DNA from: Primulina eburnea
Lineage: Eukaryota; Streptophyta; Magnoliopsida; Lamiales; Gesneriaceae
Length of the DNA: 64,000 nt
NCBI RefSeq assembly: GCF_022965805.1
Contig: NC_133104.1
Location: forward strand, 25,168,069-25,232,068
Direction of reading: 5' to 3'
In this document: positions 46,601-57,171 of the stretch, piece by piece
How the letters are laid out: each line of letters opens with the position of its first letter
Position numbering within the stretch: position 1 is the stretch's first letter
The notes under the pieces: model-generated
What the model saw: the letters and a program-made list of their open reading frames with translations, nothing else
What the model was told of the DNA's origin: nothing
Databases searched by the model: none
Translations under genes and position numbers: made by a program

Positions 46601-46960
46601 GGCAAACTCAGACCTAGATTCATAGGACTATTCGAGATCCTCGAGAGAGTTGGGACACTAACTTAGAGAGTTTCTTTACCACCGAATCTGGCGGGAATTC
46701 ATAACGTCTTCCACGTCTTGATGATGTGGAAGTACATATCGAACCCTTCGCATGTACTGAATTATGATCCATTGCAGCTGACGCCAAACCTACCTTTCGA
46801 GGAAATACTTGCTCAGATATTGGATAGACAGGAGAGGAGGCTCCGGAACAAGGTGATCCACATGGACAAGGTCAAGTGGCTGAATCATTCCGAGGAAGAG
46901 GCTACTTGGGAGACTGCGACCGAGATGAAGAGTCGCTACCCGGAGTTATTCGGTACGTTT
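43672..46960 (+). pseudogene. Ty3-C pol remnant: protease, RT, RNase H, integrase, chromodomain-like tail
   Basis: Protease-like region 43685-43980 (VIHSFMSESF, then DIILGMGWL). RT 44200-44790, with LCIDYRE and [10 protein letters not shown] (about 44668). RNase H 45065-45275 ([24 protein letters not shown]). Integrase from about 45760: the HHCC finger is mostly lost, the core has TMDFVTGLPR (about 45920) and HTDGQSERVL (about 46198), and a tail has EEATWETATEMKSRYPELF at 46893-46950. Stops occur at about 44293, 44450, 45007 and 45272, with frameshifts near 43985, 44800 and 46105. The intact chromodomain-like tail supports a chromovirus. Inactive. Confidence 0.88.
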
Positions 46961-46986
46961 TATATTTCAAGGATGGAATTCTTTAT

Positions 46987-46998
46987 AAGGGGGGAGGA
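46987..46998 (+). other. Ty3-C polypurine tract
   Basis: AAGGGGGGAGGA directly before the 3' LTR at 47001. Confidence 0.8.
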
Positions 46999-47000
46999 AT

Positions 47001-49219
47001 TGTAAGGTCTAGAAAATTCGAATGACGTAATCTGATTGCATGCAATTTAGGGTTTTTGCTAAAATATGTGTTTGATTAATTTTAATGCATGAGATGCATG
47101 GTCATGACATGAATATGTGTTTTATTTAATGGTTCGTTAAGATTTCATGCATTAGGGCCTTTAATAGTATTTCGCGCTCGATCGAGGAACGGAGACCAGT
47201 GACAGTTAAGTAAAAAAATTATTTTGATTAAATAATTATTTTTAATTAATTAATATATGGTGTAAATAAGTGAGATTTTCAAAAATGGGACCAGGCGGAG
47301 TATTTGTACTCGCCGGGTCATATTTTAAACCGGAACACAAATTTTAACAAGTCGGGGGACTTTTGAGGATTCGGGAAATATTTCAAAAACATATCAAAAC
47401 GAAATAATTTTCAGGAGAGTTTTTGGGCTTAATGGGAATATTTAATGCATAATGGGCCCAAAATTCTACTAGACTTCATTATTTTAATTAGGCCCTATTA
47501 TACACTAATCTTTTTATTTATTATAACCTTCCAACTAAACCCTAAACCTAATCCTCACACTCTCAGTTGCCCCTCATCACCTCCAGCAACTTTTCCTTGT
47601 CCAACAGCTGAGTGATGGTCGGTTTTTGTACAACAAAAATTCGGTACAAACGTCCAGTGGTCATCATTTCACATATGTTTTTGCATTAAATCATGTCTTA
47701 TACCAACGTTTTCTCATCTTTCACACCATACTATGTACTTTTGAATTATTTTGTATGATAATGGCTCAATCAAAAGTTTTAAAATCGTTTCCGTTGTGGT
47801 TTATGCATAAAACCTTGGATTTTCTTACATGTTACTGATGTTTTGTTCATGTGTTGTAAGGTCTACCTCGATCGAGTAGTAGGGGACTCAAACACATCTT
47901 AATGGTGGTTTCTAGATGTTGTGATCGAATCTGGAAGAGGTTTCTGATGGACTAGCCGCGACCTATTGTAGGTTGGTAAGTATAAGCCTCAGTCGAGCTT
48001 TGGTTAAGAGGGAGGTTACATGGGGAATGTCCAAGCGAGGGGATAGGTTCTGAGAGGCCTGAATCCTTAGCCATGGTGGTCCACTCATGGTCTGGTTGAG
48101 TGCAGGAGGATTTACGCATGGCTAGAGCTCGATCTAGCCATGCCATGCTCACATTGGGTGGTTCCGTGGATACCCTAGTGCATGGTTCAATGGGTTGGTC
48201 CAGGGGGAGTCCTAAGGGTTTGGGCATGGTCCTAGGGTGGCTGGCTAGGGTTTGGTCTTGGTGGCTTGGGGTTAGGGCTGAGGGTTAGCGCCTAGAGTCA
48301 AGTAAGGGTTGGGTGGTTCTTGCGTGCGAAAATTCCAGCAGCTGGTCGCGGGTTTTTGAGAGCCTTAGGTAGTCATAAATAAGTTTTTTAAGGGCTGGTC
48401 ATGTTGGTTCGAGTCATGGTTTAAGTCTACAAAATTTTGGTGGAGTTTCTTGTTGATTCATATTAAAACCGAGACCTCGATCCAAGTTTTAAAACGAATT
48501 ATAGAAATTAATGCATGGGCTCGGGTTTATGTCTAGGAAATTGTTATAATTATTTTTTGGGGTGTTGTAAGGAGTTTGGTTGGCATCCGGTCAAAAATTT
48601 GAGGTCCAAGGGTAAAACAGTCAATTAGGGTTTCTAGGGGCAAAATAGTCATTTTGCACGCGGGTCAAGTTAGCGGCCCTAGCAGCGCCCTGAACACTAA
48701 AATTGCATGTTTTAGATGTATATTTTATTAAGAGTATGACATTTTATAGAAATACGAAAAATACGTTGTATGCTTGGTTTGAAAAAATTTACGTATATTC
48801 ATGTTTTTTATAAGTGATGAACACGATGACATGTTTTGAAGGAAAAGAGTTGGTTGTGACTAATACGAACACGAAAATGAACACGAACATGTAAAGCCAA
48901 TGCTCAGTGGATGGGTAATACTGTCGCTGATGTCCACACCGCCGGGTACTGCGGCTAGATAGATCCATCGACTAGAGATGATACGAAAGTCACAACTAAT
49001 TAACAGAATTAAAATAAAGAAAATTGAATACATATATGTTGATATGATGCAAAATGGACACCTTTATTCTTTGACATGTCATGCTTACATTTTTAAGATC
49101 ATGAATCATATGTTAATTACAGTACTTTTCTCTGTTGAATGTATGGATTTAAATGTATTTTCAAAAAGAATTTTTTTAAAAAAAAATCTAAGAGTATTTT
49201 AAGTAGTAGATATTTTACA
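47001..49219 (+). repeat. Ty3-C 3' LTR
   Basis: TGTAAGGTCTAG to TTTTACA. It provides the undisturbed site for LTR-D1 (near 47987-47992). ORFs within it (47626-47838, 48100-48288 and others) are incidental. Confidence 0.85.
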
Positions 49220-49533
49220 ACTACCCATAAACTTTAATCACATTGCTTCATGATATTTTTCCAACAATGGTCCTGGCAAGGGCTTTGTAAGTGGATCGAC
49301 AACGTTATCTATAGAGGTGACTCTTTCGACTGATATATCTCCTCTTCCCACAATCTCCCGGATGATGTCGAATTTCCTCAGTATATGTTTGGATCGCTGA
49401 TGAGATCTTGGTTTCTTTGCTTGTGCAACAACACTAGTGTTGTCGCAGTACACGAGGACTTGATCAACTCCATTAGGAATAATGCACGACTTTTGAATTA
49501 AATTCCTCATCCAAACTGCCTCTTTGGCTGCAG
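49220..49533 (-). pseudogene. Copia-G RNase H C-terminal fragment
   Basis: Minus-strand product with [42 protein letters not shown] and DNVVDPLTKPLPG, which is the end of Ty1/copia pol. It ends at TGA near 49238. Upstream it stops abruptly in a Ty3 sequence at about 49534-49548, so the rest of Copia-G pol is absent from the window. Its 3' flank continues at 36072 beyond Ty3-C. Confidence 0.88.
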
Positions 49534-49548
49534 GAGAGTCACAATCCA

Positions 49549-49869
49549 TATCTTCAACGCGAAGACAACGACAACTAACTCGAGATCATGAGTCGGGTAG
49601 TTCTTCTCATGCACTTTAAACTGTCTGCAGGCATAAGCTATAACCCGACCATGCTGCATCAATACTGCACCTAAACCGAGCTTAGAAGCATCGATGTATA
49701 ACACAAAATTACCTTGCCCTGATGGCATGGCTAAAACTAGCGCTGAGATAAGAGCTTGCTTGAAAGTATCAAAGCTCTTCTAACACTCGTCACTCCATAC
49801 AAATTTAGCGATTTTCTTAATCGAGGAAAACCCCTGAATAAATTTCCTATAGTAACCTAGGAAACTACG
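49549..49869 (-). pseudogene. Ty3-F RT end and RNase H fragment
   Basis: Minus strand. The GYYRKFIQGFSSI region (about 49800-49860), then [23 protein letters not shown] and [15 protein letters not shown]. It is the continuation of 52974-53450 on the other side of LTR-D2. Several residues of the connection domain are missing, and the RNase H is cut at the junction with Copia-G. Confidence 0.85.
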
Positions 49870-52800
49870 TGTAACGTCCAAAAAAACAACCTCCATAAAC
49901 CACATGCATGCAAAATTATTTTAATTACTTAATTGTTTTATTTAATTGCTTTTAAATGCTAGCTAGCATGATATTTATTATATGATTAAAGTGTATGACT
50001 GGATGATTAAATGATAATATGACATGATTGCATGAAATTAATGATTTTTCCCGAATATTCGGTAATAGGCAGGGGAAAGGAGACGTGGACGACCAAGAAA
50101 AAAATATTTATTTTTCATCAAATAATGGCAAGGCATCCTGATATGATTAAAAAATAATTTAATTTTTCTAACAATGTTGGAGTTCGAATTATTTTACGAG
50201 TCGAGCTCGATTTTTCTCGGGAAGCTGGTTTTGGGCAAACAAAGAGTTTTAAAATATCAAAAATATTATTTTATAGAAACTTATTTTATAAACTTTTATT
50301 ATTTAATTACTTAAGTGTTCCCAATTTAATTCATTTAAGTATGTCCAATTACCCTTAAGTTTGCAAGCCCAAAACCAAAGCCCATTTAACTTGCAAATTA
50401 AATTATAAATAAGTTACCTAGGGATTTTTCACCCCACAATTCAGCCTCCATTCTGCCGAAATCCTCCCTTGCACACACGAACATTTTAGAAAAAATAAGG
50501 AGAAGAAAAGCTTGTGGTCGTTGTCCTCCGGTCGTCCAACGTCGCACCCTCGCCGAAGATCATATATTCGAGCGTTATAAACGCAAAGGCACATTCTTAA
50601 AATCTTTTAAACATCATACAAATCATATTTTGCATTATTTAATTGTTTATGTGTGAAAAAAATAGGTGCTTGATTATTTTTACGGTAGAAAGTTTATTTT
50701 CAAAAATACGATGTTTTTACGCTTTTATGAAAATTTTTTTTGAATCCAATGATTAAGCTGCCAAAACATGATAACATATGAGCAAAACATGACAATTTTA
50801 AAAAGAAAACCAAGTTGGAACCGTGGGCATTAATTCAGAAAAGGATCCGTGAGTGCTTGATTTGTACAAAATTCATGAGGTTCGGTTCTTATGCATGGCA
50901 CCATGGGGCTCAACCAGTGCTGGTTCGGGGTCAGTGGTGCTCTCGGTCTAGCACTAGGTTGGGTCCTAGGGCAGCTAGGGTTCGAGCCTTGGGCTGGGGA
51001 AGAGTCCACGTGAAGTGGAACTCTCCCCCACGCTCGGGTATATGCAGCAGCGGATAGGGGGCGCGCTGCTAGGGCTTGGGCTTGGGCAAGCTAGGTAGGT
51101 CCATCAGGGTCCTAGAGTGATGGGAAAGGGTCGGGCCAGGGGCTGGAGTGGCTGGGTGCACTGTGGCTCGAGCCAAAAGCTGGAAACTGTGAGAGAGCTT
51201 GGAACGCGCACCTTGTGTCTTCTGATTCAGGTGCTTCGTGCTCGGGTTCCAGGGTAAGGGCTGGTCTGGGTAGGGTCTGGGTATGGTCTAGGGATGGTTA
51301 GGGTAATTTGGGCTCGGTGGTTAAGGGCTGGAAGACTCCTAGACTAGTTAGGAGTCGTAATGCTCAAAGGAGTCTCACACACACACATGCAGAATCTGAT
51401 GGCTCGGTTGCAGGGCTGGTGAGCGAGCTAGGGCTAGGTTCTTTGGGCTGGCTTGGTCAGGTGGGTTCCTATATGGGTTGGCTCGGGTTTGGCTCGAGGT
51501 GGCTCAGGCCTGGCTCGAGTATTTTGGGAGATGGCTCATTGTGTTCGTCTATGTGTCAAAAACAAAAATTAAAAGACTATGGGTGCGGTTCATGGCTCCC
51601 AAGCGTAGGATAAATAATAAAAATGTCATGTGTAAAATTTGGGATCAAAATAATGAGTTTTGGATTTATCCTGGATTTAATCGCCGCACGAAATGTTAAT
51701 TAAACAATTAATTGAAAAACATAATTTTAAGCTTTATAAAATTATGAAAAATTATATTTAAGCTTAGGTAATTATTTGGAATAATCACATGTCATTAAAA
51801 GTAAGAAAAAGAAAAATTCGAGAATTTTTATGTCCAAAGGCAAAACAATTATTTTACACCTAAGAAAATATGTAAAATATTGGCAGCGTCCCGAAGGATC
51901 ATACCGCTTGTAAAATGATATTTTATGATTTCGAATGATGATTTTGATGATAATATGTTAGTATTATGTTTTTTGGAAAAGTTGTGCAATTTATACTGTT
52001 TAAAATGCTATTATTGGAAAGGTATATACCATTTTATGATTTTTAAAAGAGAATGAAAAATATTTTGAGGAATGTGAATTGACTGTGACATATGATTTTT
52101 GGGGGATCTATTTATGTTGAGGACGGTGAACTTATAATTTTATGGGGATGCCGTGTATGGGAAAAGATCACATAGGTACCCCGACGATCGTATTTCCATG
52201 GTGGAGCCTAGTGCACACCCCCATGGGCCATGTGGAGTTGAAGACTGATCAGTCGACCGAAAGATAAAAGCTAGTCATTTTCAAGGATCAAACTTCACCC
52301 AAAAATGATATATTATTGAAAGCTTTACGATTTTAATGATTTTATGATATATGATTCATGATGAGGATTAAAATTATTTTTAAAATGATTTATTTATGCT
52401 CAAACTTATTTTAAATTATTTTTAAAGTATTTATTTATGTTTAAAGTTATTTTAAAATAATATTACTATTTATGATTTAATTAAGCTTAAATGATTTTTA
52501 AATGATTTATTTATTTTTAAAAGCTATTTTAATTAAAAATATGATTTTTAAATGCATGATTGTATATGTATTATTTTCTAACCATGTTTAGAACGTTTTG
52601 AGTTTTTAGACTCACTAGGTTTGTATGATGCTGGATTGGATGATTTATGGGAGGTGGTGACGATTGAGTGGATCGAGTGCAGTAGTACACACTTGAGGCC
52701 CTTTATGTTTCCGCACTAGCTTGTTAGATGAATGATTTAAAGATTATGTTAATGATTTTATTAGAGATATTTATTATGCTTATTTTTGTTGTTTGTTGAT

Positions 52801-52973
52801 CTTTTCAAAGGTCAATTTAGGAAGTTTTGGTTAGGTGATTATTTAGGATTTTATTTTATGCACTTGAGATTTAAATTGTTAAATTCTTATGATTCATGAT
52901 TATGTTAAATTATTTTATTTAGTAATTTAAAACTTATGATTTTAGATTAGAGAAAAAAATCGAGGTCGTTTCA
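49870..52973 (+). mobile_element. LTR-D2: solo LTR of family D in Ty3-F
   Basis: Starts TGTAACGTCC and ends GGTCGTTTCA, with flanks CTACG (49865-49869) and CTGCG (52974-52978), a one-mismatch target duplication. The Ty3-F pol reads on from one side to the other. 3104 bp, no coding capacity; ORFs such as 50815-51057 and 51308-51613 fall in a GC-rich part and show no domain. Confidence 0.85.
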
Positions 52974-53826
52974 CTGCGGATCTCTGGCGCGTTCTTCAGC
53001 TCAACCCATTCTCTTACTGTGGCCACTTTTGCTGGATCCACCTCAATGCCTCATCTAGATATAATATGTCCCAAAAATGCTACTTTCTCCCACTAGACTC
53101 ACACTTATTGAATTTTTCAAACAAATTGCGACTCTGCAAGGCCTGCAAAAATGTACCCAAATGCTGATTGTGCTCCTCATGTCTCTTCGAGTATATATGA
53201 ATGTCGTCAATGAATAATCTGACGAACTGATCTAAGTAGCGCTTAAATACTCGATTAGAACAGAGTTCTGGCTCTTCTCCACCTGTTTGGCTCAGAAAGA
53301 AATTGCTCCCTGTCCAACGCTCTTACCAACACCGATCTTTCTGAAAGTCAATTAGAACAATGTTCTTCATCAGCCAGTCCATTCACAAGATAAAATCAAT
53401 TTCTGGCATTGGCAACACAATCAGATCGGCGTAAACCAAGTGGCCCTGTAGTTCAAGATCGATATATCTGACCACTCTAGTAACTTATAACTCTTCCCCT
53501 GATGGGACTATCACGTAGTAGTGCACGTCAAGTCCAATGGACTTGACATCCAATTAATTAGAGAATGTCTCTGAGATAAAAGAGTGAGTGGCCCCGGAAT
53601 CTAACAAGGCCTTCGTGGCTAATCTCTTTATAAAGATATTTCAGTCAGTAGGGTCGTGTCTGGGTTCATCTCCTCGGCATGCATGACGAACACTCTCCCC
53701 TGAGTTGGCTGCCTCCACTGCGGGCAGTCCTTCAGCATGTGATCACTGGCTCCACACTTGAAGCATTTGCCCGAGCCCCATAAACACTGCCCCATATGTT
53801 GGCAATTGCATTTCGGGCACACTGGA
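52974..53826 (-). pseudogene. Ty3-F gag end, protease and RT fragment
   Basis: Minus strand. From the right: zinc knuckle CFKCGASDHMLKDCP (about 53730-53775), linker to GRVFVMHAEE, protease LLDSGATHSFISETF (about 53565-53612), then after a deletion the RT segment with LFIDDIHIYSKRHEEH (about 53150-53200) and GIEVDP-like residues (about 53035). The N-terminal RT palm is missing, and frameshifts and a stop occur near 53090 and 53640. Ty3-B is inserted at 53827. Confidence 0.87.
53822..53826 (+). repeat. Ty3-B target site duplication, left copy (CTGGA)
   Basis: Exact match to 61326-61330; the Ty3-F gag reading continues across. Confidence 0.95.
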
Positions 53827-53951
53827 TGTAATGCACGAGATTTAATTAATGTAATCAGACGTTGATTAATTGGTAGACTTGAGGTTGTAGGAGCTCACGT
53901 GGAAAAGCCGGGCGTCGGTGCAAGAAAAACAAGATTTTGTACAGAACTCGT

Positions 53952-54131
53952 GGCGCCCGAGCGGTAGAAAGAGATCGCCCGAGCGCCAATGCACCTTAAG
54001 TATGGATTTCAGGCAGAACGTTTGGCGCCCGAGTGGTAGAATATTACCGCCCGAGCGCCAATGTGTGATAAGCCAAGCATTCGGGCAGAAAGTGCCGCGC
54101 CCGGGCGGTACTTTCTTACCGCCCGAGCGCG
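53952..54131 (+). repeat. GC-rich palindromic modules, 3 copies (Ty3-B 5' LTR)
   Basis: Starts at about 53952, 54023 and 54094, period 71 bp. The second has the loop GAATAT. The array ends about 55 bp upstream of the TATA run. Confidence 0.85.
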
Positions 54132-54959
54132 AGACATGCGAAACAAGAACTTGACATTTGGCTCGTTGCATGTTACGGGTATGTATATATATATATACAC
54201 ATATTGCAATTCTCAGAAAGAGAAGAAACGAAAGGAAATCGAGAAAAGGGCCGAGGAAGGTTGTGAAAAATCCTTACGCCTTTTGTGAGAAATCCGTCCG
54301 TCCGATTTTGAATCCGATTTCGGTATTGAGTTCCTATCGACGTAGGCTACAACTGGACGTAAGCTTTACTATGTTTTGACATGTTTTAGAATTATGATAT
54401 TGTCAGAATTGAATGGAACTCATATATGTTGTTCTTGACATAGTAGACATCATAGAATTGAAGTCAGATTGAGAAACGGACTGATTATGGAATTGTTATG
54501 ATTTTCGAAGTAGTTTTGGAGTCGGGTTGGTATCACAATTGAGTTGTTATTGATTATGAGATATTGGAATTGATATCTGACTAATATGATATGGCGGGAT
54601 ATATCGAGATTACGCCATTATGTTGTTAAAACAGAATTTGATTGAATTCTGATTTTATCCAGTATGGATTGAGTGGTGTATTGATATTGTACCCTCAATA
54701 TTGTTATTGTCAGACTGAGTATTGACAGGCTTGGGGTTCGAGACTTCGACAGAGCCAGGGTATCAGAAAGAAAGGTATAAATTTATGTTGAGTTGGGATT
54801 GCACAACTCGAGTGAGGTTTGACTCGAGTCTCCCTAAATCACATACTTTCAATTATTGCATTGATATTCACAATTGATGAGACTTATGATTGTAGGCTAT
54901 TGATTTATAGCCAACTGTATGTAATGACTGCTGATTTGCTAGTCATCGATTGATTTGCT

Positions 54960-55190
54960 TAGATACTGACTGCATGTATTGATTTCTGAGTCGTTGAGTC
55001 ATAGGCTGATTCGCCTAGTCACCGGCTGATTCGTCTGGTTATTGACTGATTCGTCTAAACTTAAGCTGATTCGCTTAATTACAGGCTGAGTTGTCTGATT
55101 ATTGGCTGATTCGCCTAATTACCGGCTGATTCGTCGGGTTATTGACTGAGTCGTCAATTCTGCGGCTGATTCGCCCAGACACTGATATAT
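54960..55190 (+). repeat. 20-bp tandem array in Ty3-B LTR
   Basis: About ten imperfect units of the form GGCTGATTCGCCTAATTACC with a near-constant 20-bp period. The same array is at about 60425-60650 in the 3' LTR. Ty3-A has different repeats in the equivalent place. Confidence 0.85.
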
Positions 55191-55863
55191 GAATTATATC
55201 GATGCCGTTTAGGGATTGATTCATTCCTATCGACTGAGATTCGATATAATTACCTATATCCAGACATCGGGATCCCTAGGTTAGAGTTGAGTCGAGTCTG
55301 AGACGACGCGTCAGTGGCGTCGAGTCTGAGACGACGCGTCGGTTGAGTTGAGTCTGATATGACATGTTGATTTACATTGTTTATATCATTCATGATTATT
55401 GAATGCTTGATATTGATTTATGTATTCTGATTTGATACAGGTGAAGAATATTTCTTATATATGCTTTTGTATATGCTTTTATATGATTGCATGTATACAT
55501 TATTTATACTGGGATATTTATATCTCGCCGAATTTATCCGGCTGTTGTCTTGTTTTGTATGTGTGCATGACAACAGGTGGGGCTGGATCAGGTTCAAGAA
55601 GAGGATGAGAGAAGATTAGATAGCGTGGAGATCCGGGCTTCGAAGCAACATAGGATTCAGCACTGATATGTAGTTGAACCTAGTTGAAATTCTTGTAGAT
55701 AACACAAGATTTGTATGTTCACGTTTAATATGTAATTTGAGTAAATTACATTACGTTTCCGCGTTGTATTTTAGAAAAAAAAAATTAGACCCTGTTTTAT
55801 AATTGATTAATTAGTCCCAAGAATGATTAAGAACTTGATTAGCGTCCGGGTCCCCACAACAGG

Positions 55864-55875
55864 TGGTATCAGAGC
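55864..55875 (+). other. Ty3-B primer binding site (tRNA-iMet)
   Basis: TGGTATCAGAGC, perfect, five bases after the LTR. Confidence 0.9.
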
Positions 55876-56130
55876 GATAGATCCTTTAGATTGAGATAGA
55901 AGAGGCTAGTGAGCGGGGTAGATTGAGGTTTCTTTCCTTGCTTGTGATTGCTAGCATGTCGTACTGCTCTATATAATACATGTTACTTGATTTATCTGAG
56001 TTGATTTTGTAATATGTATTATTGGGAACGAATCTGAATCGATTCTCGATCAGCAGTAAGATGATCGGAGGAAAGATTGACTTGAAACAGGTTTGTTGGA
56101 TTGAGTTACTAATCCTTGTGATATTCAGAT

Positions 56131-57171
56131 ATGCCTCCCAAAAGAATACCAGAACAGGGTAGTACATCAAATCCTCCAATGGACGTAACACCGACTCCAA
56201 TGGAAACCTTGCTGAAGAGGTTTCAGTCATTCAAACCACAGACTCTTACAGGTACTGAGACATCAGTTGAGTGTGAAAGTTGGTTAGGTAACATTGAGAT
56301 GCTGTTTGATTCACTGGAGTACAGTGATGAGCGCCAGATTAAATTGATTGGGCACCAGTTGCTTGATGTTGCAAAAACCTGGTGGATTACGATGAAGAGG
56401 GCCTTGGAGCAACGAGGTACGACTATTACTTGGGATGTATTTAAAACTGAGTTTTATCAAAGATTTTTCCCAGTGTCGTACAGGAAAGACAAGGGGGCGG
56501 AGTTTGCCAATTTGAGACAAGGTCAGCTGAACATTGAAGAATATGTGACCGAGTTCTCTACCTTGTTGAAGTTTGCTCCATATGTGGTTGGAAATGATGA
56601 AGCCGTTGCCGATCAGTTCATCAATGGCCTAAACCCCGATATTTTTACATTGGTGAACACAGGGCGACCGAATAACTTTGCTGATGCCATGAATAGAGCA
56701 AAGGGCGCTGAAGCGGGCCTGATAAGGCAGAGAGGAGCTGAATTTGTTCCTCCAGTGTTGAGACCACCGTAACCCCCTCCCCGATTCGAGAGTGGCAGTA
56801 GCAGTGGTGGAAGGAAAGATTTTCTGAAGGCTAGAGGAAAGCAGTTTAAGAAGTCTGGCGGCAGTTCTTCTAGCTCCAGTGGTTCTCAGCAGAGTTATAC
56901 CGGGGCTTACTGCGGAAATTGTGGAGGGAGACATTCCACTGAACAATGCCAAGGAGTACTTGGTAGCTGACACTTTTGCAAACAACAGGGACATTTTTCC
57001 AGAGTATGTCCACAGAGGGGTTCCCAAAGATTCCAGGGAGCCGAATTATCTGGATCAGCGGCATAGGAAAGTAGACGATCAGCTGATGTTCATTCATTTT
57101 AGCCAGCACCATCTCAGTCACAGCAGAGGCCAGGAGGAAGCCAGACAGTTGGCCAACCTCCTAGACAGTAG
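56131..57171 (+). pseudogene. Ty3-B gag (capsid ORF kept, tail broken)
   Basis: ATG 56131 opens 213 codons that closely parallel Ty3-A Gag (MPPKRIPEQG...), with the complete capsid domain including GHQLLDVAK, FFPVSYRKDKGAEF and LRQGQLNIEEYV. TAA at 56770-56772 replaces a Gln codon. In the tail the zinc knuckle has its first Cys changed to a TGA stop (about 56968), and TAG at 57169-57171 marks the gag-protease joint. The capsid part could still be made. Trans-packaging by a related element is plausible. Confidence 0.87.

Larger units (their letters stand above)
36073..49219 (+). mobile_element. Ty3-C: Ty3/gypsy element nested in Copia-G
   Basis: LTRs 36073-42151 (enlarged by nested solo LTRs) and 47001-49219, starting TGTAAGGTCT and ending TTTCA/TTTACA. 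Internal gag, protease, RT, RNase H and integrase remnants all lie on the plus strand. The flanks TAGTT and ACTAC do not match, so no target duplication is visible, but Copia-G sequence resumes on the right. Many stops mark it as old. Confidence 0.85.
53827..55858 (+). repeat. Ty3-B 5' LTR (2032 bp)
   Basis: TGTAATGCAC to GTCCCCACA. It has three palindromic modules, a TATATATATATATA promoter region (54183-54200), a 20-bp tandem array and a pair of GACGCGTC-containing repeats (55290-55360). It differs from the 3' LTR mainly by one extra module. Confidence 0.95.

Noticed and set aside
36068..49224. Target site duplication for Ty3-C
   Set aside because: Flanks TAGTT and ACTAC do not match in any register tried; the element is still defined by its LTRs and by Copia-G on both sides.
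53866..54379. Overlapping ORFs with Arg/Ser/Gly/Pro-rich products near 54000 and again near 59400-59700 and 18505-18730
   Set aside because: All are readings of the palindromic LTR modules in different frames; the recurrence reflects the DNA repeat, not a protein family.
54960..55190. Evenly spaced 20-bp repeats that look superficially like a CRISPR array
   Set aside because: Units are contiguous with no unique spacers, lie in an LTR and recur in the partner LTR; the DNA is plant nuclear.
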